Assembly (NCBI GenBank): GCA_905250125.1
Contig: CAJNOL010000216.1
Span: 124,001 to 188,000, forward strand
Source of the DNA: Rotaria sordida
Taxonomy: Eukaryota > Rotifera > Eurotatoria > Philodinida > Philodinidae
Direction: 5' to 3'
Length of the DNA: 64,000 nucleotides
In this document: positions 22,712 to 38,136 of the stretch, one piece after another
How positions within the stretch are numbered: the first letter of the stretch is position 1
Layout: each line of letters opens with the position of its first letter
The notes under the pieces: generated by a model
Told to the model about the DNA's origin: nothing
The model's database searches: none
The model's input: only the letters and a program-made list of their open reading frames with translations
Made by a program: the position numbers and the translations under genes

Positions 22712-25575
22712 ATGATTTCAATACCTACACAATCATCTCAAACATCAATTTCTTATAAATTTAATCAAACAGAAATTTCTTCTATTTCATATCATAGTAA
22801 TATTAGTATACATAATTTATCTCGACCTGATTTAAATATTGAATATACGTATAAAAATAAATTAAAATCAGGAATAAAATGGTTAATAGATCCATTTCAA
22901 CAATGTTGTTTATCGAAAACAAGAATTCATAAAACATCTAAATATCTATTTGATTCGGAATGTTTAAAAACAGAGTTTAATCGAGTTAATCATCTATTAA
23001 AATATTTTACTTTTGGTGTCATGTTCACCAATGGCTTGTAAGTATTAATCAATGTATTTTTTCATAAAAAAATTCATATGAAAAAATGTCTCGTTTTTTT
23101 TTTAGATTAGGTTTTATTGTATTTTTTATTGGTCTATGGAGTTCATTTGAACATCGTAAAATTAGTCATATGCCAACAACAAATACAAAAGATACAACAT
23201 CATTAAATCCATTTAATTTAATTGGAATTATTCTTTGCATATTTGGTTTATTATTTTTTATTTTATGTATAATAAGTTGTTTAGGTATTAATCGTGAAAA
23301 TTTAAATCTTCTTCGTATTTCACTTATTGGTCAATTTTTAACATTAATTTTTTTTTTCATATTTGCTATTATAATATTAATATGGGGAGGAAAAATTCGT
23401 CATAAAATAGCTTATGCAATGATGATTGGATTAAAACAACATTATCATATAGATAAAGCATGGACAAGTTTTTTTGATAAACTTCATTTAAATTATTTTT
23501 GTTGTGGTATGTAAATATGATTTCAATTTAAACAAATATTCACTCTTATGATATTACTAAATGAACTAAAACAAATTATATTTTCATATATTTGTGCACC
23601 AGAACTACTTGTATATAATTCCATCATTAAGAATAATTATTATCTATGATTAATTTTCATTCTTTTGTATTGAATTCATCGAAAATATATCTGTTAAACA
23701 GTAGACTTTATGAAAAGTTCTCAATTCTATTTAGTTTGATATCTATAAATGAGAGATGATCGATTTTATGTTAAGGGATATATATAGCGATAGATTTTCT
23801 TACGGAATTAAGTAATGTTCATAGGTCGAAAGTCAATATTAAGGTATGTCAATATATATGATATTTTGAGCTTATGAAGAAAATAATCTAAGTGATTTCA
23901 TATTTTCAACTTTATCTTTTTGCTTTAGTTGAGTCTCAACGTGACGAAGAAAATCTTAAAAACATTTGTACTGATGACTCTTCGTTTTCGAAAATAGGGT
24001 TAAAATTCTGATGAAAAAACAAACACATTTTTTTATTTCAATTTATCATTCGTATATTATCTTAATAATATTATTCTTATCTTAACTAAAATATATAATA
24101 GTATAATAGTATTATTAAATTAGTATTAGACGTTTATTTCCAAATGAATACCTACAGACTCATTCTGTCAATATTCAATACTGTCAAAACTTGCTTGTCT
24201 TTCAATTCGTTTCTATACAATGAAAAATGATATTGAACTTCTGGTTTGATCTTCTGTTACTGATATCTTAAGATATAACGCTTTCATCATTTCTACATGG
24301 ACTATGAAATACAATTAAGATGCTTTCTCTTGATGTTTGACTTAAGTATTGTAGTATTTTGTTGTTGTTGTTAGATGCATTAAAGAAACGGTTAGATACT
24401 AGACAACTCATTCTTATAGCTTTGAAATGTCATAATTCTATCGAGCGAAAGATTTAAATGTTTGATAGATCAAATACTGTGGAAAAATCTATTTGTTTTG
24501 ACATATTTTTACTAGTTCTAATCTATTAGGATAATATATGAATGATAATTTGAAAAAGATAGAAAAAAAATATTATTTTGTCATCATAACGTTAACTATA
24601 TTTTCGGGAATGAAGAGTTATACAGTTGGAATATTTTCTTCATTAATTTAGAAAATTTTTCATCATCAAAAAGAATTAAAAGGTTAGGATACATGTCGTG
24701 GCATGATAACCTATATTGCATAGTTCACTGAATCTCGTTCTACTTCACATACTTCAATATTTCTTATTGTTAATTATTGAAAATTTTCGGATATATAATT
24801 GTAGTTAATTTCATAATTTAATCGAAAAGTACTTATCATTATTTCGTATGAGATACACAAAAAAGTCATATGTTTTCGAATCAGACATAATTATATTATT
24901 GTATAAATCTTCTTATGACTGACTATTTAGGAGTCTATTCATTCAATGATTGGAATGACAATCCAAATTATGCATGTACATCTTCGAATATTCCTCAAAG
25001 TTTTGGTATGACTTTTTTTTTAATTTTATTAAAAATTAATTAATATTAATTCATTATTTATAGATGCTTGTTCGGTGCCTTTTACATGTTGCAAAAGAGA
25101 ACAGAAAGAAGTAAGAAAACTTTTTATTTAATATTCATAATTACAAAAGAGATTGTATTTTTTTTTTTTTTTTGATAAATTTTAGAATGATAAACATCTC
25201 TATATGAAATCTCTTGCTTTTACTTGTGGTATGATAATTTTTGTATAACATATCAATTTTATTTTATTCTATATATGATTGATAGGAATAAATGTTTTAC
25301 CATCACATAATATGACAATCAATATGGATGAAATACAAGAACGTATTAATATTAATGGATGTTTTGATGAAATTTTACCTATTATTCAACAATTAATTAT
25401 TACAGCTGCTGTATTTATGTTATTGATATGTGTCATCATATTTATTACAATATTTCTCACTTGTTTATTGACATTTGATATTCGTTTGACTAAATCGAAC
25501 GTGAAACGATATTGCCAAAAGAAAAGACATACCAGTGAAGAGAGTCATTCCGAAAAAGAAGAAGAAAAATTTTAA
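22712..25575 (+). CDS. Tetraspanin
   Basis: Six exons: 22712-23037, 23106-23506, 24931-25005, 25064-25110, 25186-25228 and 25286-25575. A cytosolic N-terminus of about 100 residues, long for the family, precedes four membrane segments: LLKYFTFGVMFTNGLLGFIV, GIILCIFGLLFFILCIISCL, SLIGQFLTLIFFFIFAIIIL and, after the large loop, LIITAAVFMLLICVIIFITI. The extracellular loop has the diagnostic NYFCCG, then SVPFTCCK, AFTCG and NINGCFD, which give the paired disulphide cysteines. Tetraspanins organise membrane microdomains with integrins and other receptors. The tail is Lys/Glu-rich. Intron 2 is about 1.4 kb, far longer than the others, with no gene seen inside. Confidence 0.92.
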
Positions 25576-26472
25576 TGAATGATATATGAAACATCAAAGA
25601 TTGAAGTCGTAGAAAACTCTTCAAGATCAAAAGATATACGTTTGAAAAAGAACTAATAATGATAATATATTTATTAAAATATTTTTCCATACATTTGCTA
25701 GTCGTGTCAATAGTGAAATATATTCTTCTAGCCAAGACAAAATGACACACATTATTTGTTTTTTTTGATTATGTCTCTCTCTCTACAATTGTCGTTGAAT
25801 TTCATATGTTTATCATACATACATCTTTGCCTACTGAATTTATTCTTAAAGTTTTGCTACTATAGAATGAGAATTCATTGAAAACACTTTCAAATATATC
25901 TTTTATGTACTCATGTGTTATTGAAATCTAAAATTTGCTTTTCAGTTTTGCTGAATTTTCATTTTTTTTTCTCTTTTTTATTGACTAACATCAATCTTTA
26001 ACGGATAAATAAGATTTTGTAATGTTTCAAAGTTTTTTTTATTCCTTCGGAAAATGTTTTAAAAAGATTTATGTAAACAGACTCATTAGTCAAAGTTCAG
26101 TGTTATTAAACAGAGAGATGCAAAAAAAAAAAAAACAAGACAAAAACCAAATTTTGATTTTACTAACATCTTTGTAGATATCTCAAAGAATTTTTCATTT
26201 TACAATACTAAAACTTTCAGAATAATCAAAGATGTATCTCTGCTAGAAATATAAGATCCAATAACCATTATAGAGAGATAGATTTATATTATTTCATTTT
26301 CTCATTATATGCTTCAATATATAACCAAAATAAGTTAAGATTACAAATGTATAATCAATTCTTGTTTTATTAAATATATATATTTATATACAATAATTCC
26401 ATGAATCATTTAGCCTTTTTGGACGCAAAAAATAAATTGACTGATAATGGACAAATTAAAAAAAAATATCAT
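25576..26472. other. Convergent 3' spacer
   Basis: Between the tetraspanin stop and the 3' end of the minus-strand trefoil-like gene. AT-rich with A- and T-runs; no gene seen. Confidence 0.45.
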
Positions 26473-28372
26473 TCAATTAAATTTTGGATACAATCCAGAT
26501 GATGTCGATGGTTGACTGTAGAAATTTTGTGCAGAAGATGGAGGAGGAGGCGGTGCTGTTGGTTGTTGTTGTTGATACATTGGTGGTTGAGGAAGCACGG
26601 ATTCATTTGTACTATTAGGTGGAAATCCGCCATATGGATTCATATTGAACTGTTGATAAGGTTGTGCTTGATATGGAAACATTGGTTGTTGATTATTTAC
26701 CTACAAAAAACAAATACAATAAACAATAAATAGCATCCACAAAAAAAAAAGAAATGTTTCAATTACAATAGGTACAACTGAAAATTGTGCATCAATATTT
26801 TTCTCTTTAGTATTCATTGTTTTCAGATGACCATCCGTTGAAATTGAAATAAAATGATTTTTACATGTACAAGATTCAAATGCTAATAATTCATTAGTAC
26901 CAAGTATGTCATGTACACGAAACTCTACACTAGAATCATTTTTAGCACCAGATGGCTAAATGAACAAAACAAAAAAAACATGTAAATATTTTTTTTTTCT
27001 CTGTTCAAATCAAAATTTATTCATATAAAAACATACAAATGACTTGACACAAGGTTGTTTGCTTTCGAATGCTAAATAATTATAATTATTATGAAATCGA
27101 AGTCGACCTTTTTCATTTTTTTCAACATTGAAATAAGCTAAAAAAAAAAGTAGTTAAATCATATGAATTCTATCATATAGAATAAATTGTATATTGTCTT
27201 TTAGATATTGTTTCAAGAAACTTTCGTTGTTTTTTGATCATTTCTGGTTCTTGAAGAGGATACAGCGTGTCTCATGTTGTCCGATCGGACTGAAATTTCT
27301 TTTTTTCTTATGAAAGCAATACGTAAAGGTTTAGATCTAAAACCGGAGTGCTGCTACCATTCAGGGCTCTGTAAATTCAGATAGGAAGGTCGAAAACGAA
27401 AACAACTGATTTCATCTATAAAGAATACTTCCAAATTTCTGTCGTCAAAATTTCAGTCCGTTCGGACAAAGTTATAGGGGCAGGAAGTCGTAAGCTACTG
27501 CCTTTTTCTCTCTATCTCTATCTAATGATATTATTCGAATATTCTTATTGGTCATAATTGTATAATCTCATTCATTTGTACAATTTTTAACTGTAAATCT
27601 ATTGACAAAATTGATTCAATCAATGATAAAATTTTTGTATTAATCATTGAGATTTATTTTTATTGAATATTTTAAATTATTCTAATGAGTATAATGATGA
27701 GAGTATTTATAAAATATTAATCTTAAAATTCTTACTATTGAATGAATTAAAAGTACCATTTCCATCAAATACAAGATTATTATTTGTAGACATAACAACT
27801 TGAAGTAAATGACCCGAACTTTTCGAAACTAATTGAACAATAGCACCATTTTGAAGAAGATCCTTTCGAGAAAAAAAAAAGAGAATTTTCAATGAATTTC
27901 TATTTAGTAAATTCTTATTTTAATTGTACTCGTGCACAATGTCCACCTGTGATTACACTATTTATTGTATGTGTTGCCGAAACAATTGTATCTTCTCCAA
28001 CAATATTTCCAAGTAAATTTGTAGCAAATGATTCAGTTTTTCCAAGTAAACTCTAAAGAATTTAAAAGCAACAATTATAAATATAAAAACAAAATAAATT
28101 AAAACCTTTTTTTCATGTTCTTGATTATATTCTGTTAATGTTGGATAAGCATTTCTTTGTGAATAACCTGCTGTTGAATTTGCTGTATGAGAATAAGGAT
28201 TTGTTGTTGAAGAAGAAGATGATGATGAAGGTGGATGATGATAATATGCTGGAGAAGATGCTAATCCTGATGATGTTACTTGTTCAGTTTTTGTTCCTTT
28301 ATTTTTCTTACTAAGATCATTTATTTCATCACGTACCATTCGAATAGCTTGATTAGAAAAAATATTTTTCAT
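26473..28372 (-). CDS. Uncharacterised protein with beta-trefoil-like core
   Basis: Six exons join in frame: 28372-28106, 28052-27930, 27862-27736, 27138-27037, 26955-26767 and 26700-26473. The N-terminus (FSNQAIRMVRDEINDLSKK) is helical and followed by a Ser/His/Pro low-complexity stretch. The centre reads as repeated short beta strands: GAIVQLVSKSSGHLLQVV, LVFDGNGTFNSF, GRLRFHNNYNYLAFES, FRVHDILGTNELLAFES and HFISISTDGHLKT. The alternation of Q-L-x-S-G-x-L-Q-V with L-x-F/H-N-x-Y-L-A-F resembles FGF/fascin-type beta-trefoils, but I do not recognise the family. The C-terminus is Pro/Gln/Tyr-rich (PMYQQQQPTAPPPPPS) like an adaptor tail. No signal peptide is evident, so an intracellular protein is inferred. 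Confidence 0.75.
27286..27460. repeat. Inverted-repeat element in trefoil-like gene intron
   Basis: cggactgaaattt at the left is mirrored by aaatttcagtccg at the right, within an intron of about 600 bases in the minus-strand trefoil-like gene. Arms and right flank resemble the repeat at 53802-53938. No coding content. Confidence 0.65.
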
Positions 28373-30494
<2,122 letters not shown>

Positions 30495-33400
30495 TTCAAA
30501 TAATATAAAATTAATTAGCAGCAAATAGACTGTTTATTTGTATATGTGTGTTTTCTGTGTGTGTATTCTAGTTTTCGTTCTTTGTGTCATTGTTTTTCCT
30601 TATATGTATATGTATGGATCAGATTTGATTCAAAGAATAAATATACTTATTATTATCTTGAAAAACTAAATAGAAATCAACCATTGATTAAATAAATTTA
30701 TTTCATTCCTTTTTTTTTTTTTATCTTCGCTCATGAACAATTAAGTGATGTCATATCGAAGTCGACATTTATTTCTATTTCAATCATTGTATATATATAT
30801 ATATGATATGCTTTAATTGAAAATATTTGTTTAGTTATCAATGATAAAACAAGTTATTGACCTTCGAAACAAGAAAAAAGACAATCAAGTTTGATAATTT
30901 GTATAGTAGCCTTCTTGTTTCATTGATGAACTTTTTTCTAAACAATTTTGGAATTTTTATTTAAGACATTTTATTTTACGAAGGAATGTTTCCAACTAAT
31001 TAATCGTTTTCTCACTGAAAGGTACGGGATTGCTAACTATTGATCATGCTGATTCCGAATATGGCCATGAAAAATTTTCTTAGATCTTTATATGCTGATT
31101 TTCTAGGCTAACAAATATTTTGCTTAATCCTATGGCTGCGGGATTTAAAGAAAAAAAAAATTAAAATTTCTTTTTTACTATATTTTTGATCGTCAATTAA
31201 TCTGTAGTTCTAGTTTATTGAAAAATTTTATAAATACAGATGTTTAGAAGTTTTTCAAAGTATAGTACAATTCAAAACAAGATATAACGCATAACCCAAC
31301 ATGATATTGAGCACACTCATATCTTGTATCAGTTATTTTTTTTTGGACCTGTTGTTGTATTATTGCAGACATGGCAACTTCGCCTCTTCGTTTCTAAAGA
31401 TGTACCTTCAGCTGAATAATCTTGAATAAGCGTTGACTCTCAATGGATTTTCTAAAGATGACTTTCCTTTTTTTTTTTAATTCTTTTGATTTCCAATAGA
31501 TTCGACAATGGATCAGATCACTTTTAGTCGAAAGTCTGATAGATGTATTGTTTTTTCGGTGTTGAGCTTGTATAAAATGAAGGTATTAGGTAAAATAATA
31601 TCAAGCAGATAGAAAAACAGTCTACAAGTATAAAACCACCTAACATGTCCTTTTAGACAGAAACGTTTCTGATGAGAATCTTAGATTTTAGCAAATTTTC
31701 ACGTAAGAGTCAGTGGTGTTATATTTATTATGCATTGCTGATTATCACAGTAAAAGAATTTCTAACTGAAATTATAGCAAAAACGCACCTGAGAAATACT
31801 TTCACGAAAATTGATATCGCTTATGATTCTATGCGTCGACCAAAAATGATGAAACTTTCAGGGTAGATAGATCTCGACTAATAGCGTAAAAATTGTCATA
31901 GACTCAGAATTCTCAGATGCTTCCTTCTATGAGATTTAGGGGGTGCAGGAACCAATAATTGACCTGAAGTTTTTCCTTTCGCAAACAGCCAAAATACGTT
32001 TTTTTTTATGACTGAATTTTTTTGTAGCAACTAGGACTAAATTAGGATGTATATTTTTTTTTCTTTCAAAAATATTATTTCCTTCGCTTAGGGAAACTGA
32101 AATACTGAAAACTCTGTCAAAAAACGTGATTTTTCTCCCTAGAGCAAATTTTATAAGATCTCCCAAAGATCATCAGAACATTATTCCAAGAAAAGAAAAA
32201 ATATATGCAGCCTAATTTCATTCTAGTTGTCACACGAAAAATTTCAACTCAATCGGTCGAAATGTCTGGGCGAAAAACTTCAATTTTTCTCTAAAAAAGT
32301 TGATTTCGAGCAAAACACGAAACAACATAAGACGAGATTTTTTCAATATTTCATGTTTTTCATTTTTTTTTTATGTATAGCTATCGATTAATGTACTTGC
32401 AAAAAGGCTAGAGGGATGAATTATTGACCTACACAAATATATTGTGATGATGAAAGAATTATATTAGTATAGATCATTTACAATACGATAGACCTGTAGA
32501 ATGTAATTTTTTTCTGTAGGAGATCTCAAAAGTCGAGTTTTTTAAAGATCTAAATAAACATGAAAACTTTTCGTTCATATGCCATTCGATAGAAGACAGT
32601 TAAATGTCCTTTTAGATACAAAAAAAATAATCGAAAATGAAAAAGAATGAATTTTTGGAGTTGGGAAAGAGGTAGTGTCCTTAAAAACAAATATTGCTAC
32701 CTCGAATCCAAACTTATTGGAAGTGATTGATGAATTAAAAAAAGATTATGCGTTTAACATAGCTATGATAAAACAACTTGATAACAATATGAACAAGTCT
32801 CCACGAAATAAATAAGAAAATTATTTTTTCGAAATCAACAAATTCTCTATTTAATGAAATGATTTCAAAAAAGATTTTCTGTCATTAGATGCATATTTTA
32901 CTAAGATTAATAAAACATAACATGAATATTTTATTGCCATTATCTTATGAACAATTGAATTGTGTTCTCATTTCTATTATTACAATAACTTTCTCTAATG
33001 GAAAGTTCTTGTATTTATTTTTAGTTCATAAAAAACTACTGAATAAAATTTGTCGATGAAGTAGAAAAAAAATAAATAAATAATTAGTCTTCAGTTTTCG
33101 ATGACACCAGATCAAATCTGTTTAACTGCAAATATTTGTTTAGTTATCGATGATAAACAAAAATAATATTCAAGTTTAATAATTCGTATATTAAAAGAGA
33201 GTAGCAATTTGTTTCAATGATCAAACTTGATACGAATAGATTTGCTATAAATACATGGAGCAGAATATGTTCAATTGGTTTTTTTGATAAATCGATCAAA
33301 GGTTAAATATTCATACGTCAGCCTATAAGTCATATTTTCAAGCAATATTTGTGACTGATGGTTTTTTAAATAAGAAATTGATGATACTACCTATAATCTT

Positions 33401-34873
33401 ATAAAAGCAAAATTAATCAAAAATAAATTTGTACGAAATTGATTTATAAACATACTATACTTCTTAAAGAATGGAAACGAAAAACTTTTTTACAATAGAT
33501 AAAATGAAAAATGACAACTTTTTTTGTATTGATCAAATATTTTATTACATTTTAAAATAGATTTCAGAAAAGGTTTGATATATAAGAATTTGCCTCTTGA
33601 TATTTACAAAAAAAAAAAAATTAGAGATTTGAGTTTAATAAAGCAGTTAATTATTTCATATCTAAAACTTTCGGTATCAATATTTCGATAGCTATATTTT
33701 AATTGTAGATTATATATTACTGCTAATTAAGAAAAAATGAAAATAATCGTCGTTGTCTAAACATTCACATCATCGAAATAAATTTGATCAATTTAAGTAC
33801 AAAACAAAAACATCCATTTTACTAGTGTTTGTTTTTTAATTCAGCCGACTTGCATACTTTCATGTCAAAACAACAAATAAAAAATGAATAATATTCAATA
33901 CTCAAATGTTCTATTGTTTCAATTCACTCAATATAATATGATTATTCACTGTTGACATGTCCGTATGTCGTCAAATATTTCAATGATTGTATTGTGCTGT
34001 TAAAAGTATTTTTTTTCTCGTCCTTTGATTTGATCGAGTTATATTGACATGTACAGGCAGACGATTTCTGACAGTTATTTTGACAAACAGATAATAATAC
34101 AAGCAGTTTTCTGTTTTTTTATCCTTGACACTATTAAACAATAGTACAGGTAGTCCTTAAAATGATTATCCAATCAGATATGGGATAGGACAGGATAGAA
34201 CTTTCGGTTTTTATGTATGATAATTATCAACTATAGTAACGAGGCTAGAAGGTAAAGAAAATCCACCCCTTTCTCTAACGAGATTTTTGAAAAATATGTT
34301 TTTTGTTTTCTTCAAAAATCTCGTTAGGAGAGTTTAACCTTCTTACAGCCCAAAATTTTGGCTCTGTAACTGATCAACAGATTTATTTAATCAATATAAA
34401 TTAGAAATCATAAAGTTCTTTATGTTTTCTTTTTTAAACTTCTTATAAAGAAAAAGAATTTGATTAGATTAAATATTTGCTTCAATAAAATTCTCATATT
34501 GAAATAATCAAATAATATAACACGTTTATAAAGTTCTTGTTGCAAGACAAAGAAACGAAAAAACAAAAAAAAAAAAAAAGAGAACAAACGGATAAACACA
34601 TACATAAAAATCCAAATGAATAAAATAGAGATAAATAAGTCTGCTTTTTTTTTTTTTTCTTTAAGAATCAAACAACAACGAGAAAGCAGATAATCACACA
34701 CATTTATATTTATATATATATGTGAAAAAGAAAAAGCCACAAATATCTAATAACACACAAACAACAATGAAGAATAAATATAATATAATTGAGGAAAAGA
34801 AAAACAAAAAAAAAAAACAGTAACAATTATACACAATCAGTTCTTCGCTCTTCCTTTTGTTATTTCTTTTTCT
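30495..34873. other. Long intergenic region with repeat fragments
   Basis: About 4.4 kb between the convergent 3' ends of H3.3 and the CREB3-like gene. No gene was recognised. It holds two diverged direct copies of a block of about 130 bases (about 30820-30950 and 33126-33240), a short hairpin at 34273-34332, and segments near 32230-32280 (atttcaactcaatcggtcga) that look like fragments of dispersed repeats. Open frames at 31672 and 31936 are short and not conserved in appearance. Confidence 0.45.
34273..34332. repeat. Short perfect-stem hairpin
   Basis: ctctaacgagatttttgaa is followed, after about 20 bases of T-rich loop, by its reverse complement ttcaaaaatctcgttaggag, with one bulged base. 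It could be a tiny fold-back repeat or a structured RNA near the convergent gene ends. Function unknown. Confidence 0.6.
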
Positions 34874-37800
34874 TTATTCATTTACTGTACGATGTGATAA
34901 TTTTAATGTATCATTACCAATTGCAGGTGTTGTACGTTCAACACGAATTATTTTTAATGGTTTACTTTCAATCGTTGATGATTCATGTTCAATTTTTTCA
35001 TTTGGATTTTCAATAACAATTACTTTTTCATTAATACGATAATTAGATGTATGATTAGGTCGAATTGTTTTATATGAAGAATCACTTGAAAGTATAATTG
35101 ATGGAGAACATTCAATATTTAATGGTCGTTTTAAATATCCTGATGATAATCGTTGTATTGAATTATCTATACATGAAAAAAAAAAAAAAGTTTAAATAAA
35201 AATTTTTGTTAAGAAAAAAAAAAACAACATACTTTTTTTCTCATCTGGTTCTTCTTCTTGTGTTAATTTAAATTTTTTATTCATATATTTTTCAACTGTA
35301 TTTGAATAAGTATATCCAGGTGCAGCTAATTTTTGTTGAGATGATAATAATTTATATTTATTATTTGTTGGTAAATAAGGTCCATGATATTGTTGTTCAT
35401 GTTCATCAAATGATAGTAATACACGTGATTTATAATTATTCGGTATATAATTTGAATATATTGGTTCCTGTTTAATTAAATCTTGTTGTTCAAGTAATGA
35501 TTTTGTTGTTGTTGTTGAACGTATATTATTTGATGAATCAGGATTATTTGATGATGATGATGATGACGATGATGATGATGTTACTGATTTTTGTTGTGAA
35601 GATGATCCATCATTTGATGAACGCATAAAGTCGTCTACTGATTGTTTAGTAACTATAGGTGACCATATACCAAATAGAACAGCAAAAAATAAACATAAAA
35701 CCTAAAAGAAATATTTTTATTTAAAAGAAAAATAAAAAAAAAAGCTTTACCATTAAAACTTTCCCTGTTGTTGGTGTTCCTTTGCCGACCATTGATCGAA
35801 GTGATTGAAGTTCTTGCATTAATGATCTGCAAAAACAAAATTTCAAAATTAAGATTTATCAATCAATTTTTTATATTTATTCATAATAATAGTATGGATT
35901 TTTAGAAACAGATAACTTACAAAAAAAAAAAAAACAAACAAAACTATAATATTTTTTATATAATTGTCAAAATAAACTGATCATTTAATTATCAAAATAA
36001 ATTTGTTCTACTTGTTAATGATTTTCATTTTATTGATTGACATATAAAATAATGTATTCTTATATATATATATATATATTTTTATAATTATTATCAATAA
36101 GCACTTTATATGCAAATATTTCTTTAAAACGGATACGGATATTAATAGAATGATGACGTCATTAAATAAAGAGAAAATTAGTTTTTCCTTTCTTTTCTAT
36201 CTCAAATGAAAAATTAGATCAGTTCTGAGATTATATTGAAATTTATGAACATTGATGTTAAGTTGTATACTTTATTTTCAAGTAGAGATGTACAGGATAG
36301 GGCAAAGGTTAGAAAAATTTTCTCAATCAGGGCATAGAGTGCGAGAAAAAAAGGTTTATCCCGTACATTGTCTAACGTGATATGGTTTTGCTATTTATCA
36401 CTTTTAGGGTCATTCTACTAGGATAGGATTAAGAAAGTGTAAGATAAAAACTTTGTAGAGTAAAATAAAAGTTTATCTTACATATCTTTATTTTCAAGAT
36501 ATAGGACGAGAAATTTGGTTGTCTTCTGTTTCTTCTACAAACATATTCTCGAAAATAAAGTCTACTTTATCTTTTTGTAGAAATTATTATAAAGAAAAAC
36601 TAGAACATTTAAATATCTTAAGAACTATGATAAAAGCTTTGTTATAGAAAAGATAAATCTTTTGAATTATTGAGATTTATAATCCTTGTAATAAGAAAAA
36701 AGTCATAAAACTTATAACATATACAGACATAACTGAATCTAAATATATAGAAATTTCTAAATTATCTTTTTTAATCTTACACATGTGTGTTGTCAAAATT
36801 TTCTGATAACAATTTTTTGTTTATATAAAAAACAAAGTCATTTCATATGATTACCTTTGATTTTTTTCCATTGTTGATACACGCTCTTTAAGTGCACCAT
36901 TTTCATCGATATATTTAGCAATTTGTCGCTCCAATGTGTCAACATATTCTTTTTTCTTACGACGACTTTCTTGAGCTGATATCTAAATAAAAAATCATAT
37001 TTATTTAAAAAAAAAAATCGTTATTTTTACTTTATTTTTAATTTTTCTTCGAATTTTTTTTAAGATTTTTTCTTCAGTTTTATTTAATGGTAATTTTGTT
37101 GGTATTTGATAACCTTCTTGTTTGATTAATTTTAATTCTTCATCTGTTAATAGTAATGGGCCAGATGATGGTAATTTCTAAATAAAATAATAATAAAATA
37201 TAAATTGAATAATAAACAAAAAAATTTACTTCAAGATTTGTTAACATTGTTGAGGAATTTTTATTTAAACTATAAGGTTGATAACGATGTAAACGATTTT
37301 TACTATAATTATTATCATGACTAATATCCGGTGATGCCATTGTTCGTTCATCAGGTGATTCACTTGATGTTGATGGAGTCATTGGAAGATTATCAATATC
37401 GGCATCTAAAATTGATTAAATAAATAAAAATAAAAATAAATCGTTTTTCTTTTACATTCACTGTCATCAATATTTAAATCTTCAATTGATGCTGTTGTTG
37501 TTGTTGTTGTAGTTATTTCTTCATTAATTGTTGATGTTGGTAATGTATTAATTAATATTGTTGGTAAACAATTAGTTAATTGAATAAAATTTGTTTGAGA
37601 TTTATTGGAATTATTAGGTGCTTGAATATAAACAACATTACCTTTGGTTAATTGTACGACTTTTGGTAAATGTTGATTAGTAATTTTAGTTGTATTTATA
37701 ATAACCGGTAATTTTTTAGGTGGTGGAGGTGGTGGTGGTAATAATGTTGGTTCAGTTTTTTCTATATTAGAATTATTTTCAAATGGTGAAAATGGGAAAT

Positions 37801-38136
37801 CTTCTAAGAGATCAATTGTTGAATTATTATTTGATGATAATGATGAGTCTGGTGATGGAAAATTAGCTAAGAAATTTTTTAATTCATTTTCAAATTCTAT
37901 GAAAAGAAAATATAAGAATTTAATATTTTAAAAAAATAAAAAAATAATTTACCAGGATTATCCGTCATATTTGATATAGTTTCTTGTTCAAATTTATTTG
38001 GACTTGGTAATGGTAAATCAAGATCAATGCCTCCAAGGTTATCATCATTAGAAAGTAATAAACTATCTGGTATTGATGGAATTTGTCCATCATTGTATAA
38101 ACTAAGAAATGGGTCGGCAATAGGATCCATCATCAT
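34874..38136 (-). CDS. CREB3L: CREB3-like membrane-bound bZIP transcription factor
   Basis: Eight exons (about 38136-37953, 37896-37450, 37408-37230, 37178-37030, 36983-36857, 35827-35751, 35700-35226 and 35167-34874). An acidic, Ser/Pro/Thr-rich activation region comes first. The family block [38 protein letters not shown] precedes the basic region [20 protein letters not shown] and a leucine zipper. A membrane segment [16 protein letters not shown] follows, then a lumenal Ser-rich tail with [14 protein letters not shown]. In this family, release from the ER moves the factor to the Golgi, where site-1 protease cuts at RxxL in the lumen and site-2 protease cuts in the membrane; RVLL fits that site. 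It should activate secretory-pathway or stress genes. Intron 5, about 1 kb, contains a GGATAGG-rich stretch near 36290-36440. Confidence 0.92.

Noticed and set aside
26512..26733. Plus-strand open frame of 73 residues
   Set aside because: Antisense shadow of the Pro/Gln-rich tail of the minus-strand gene (Trp/Arg-rich complement of CCA/CAA codons).
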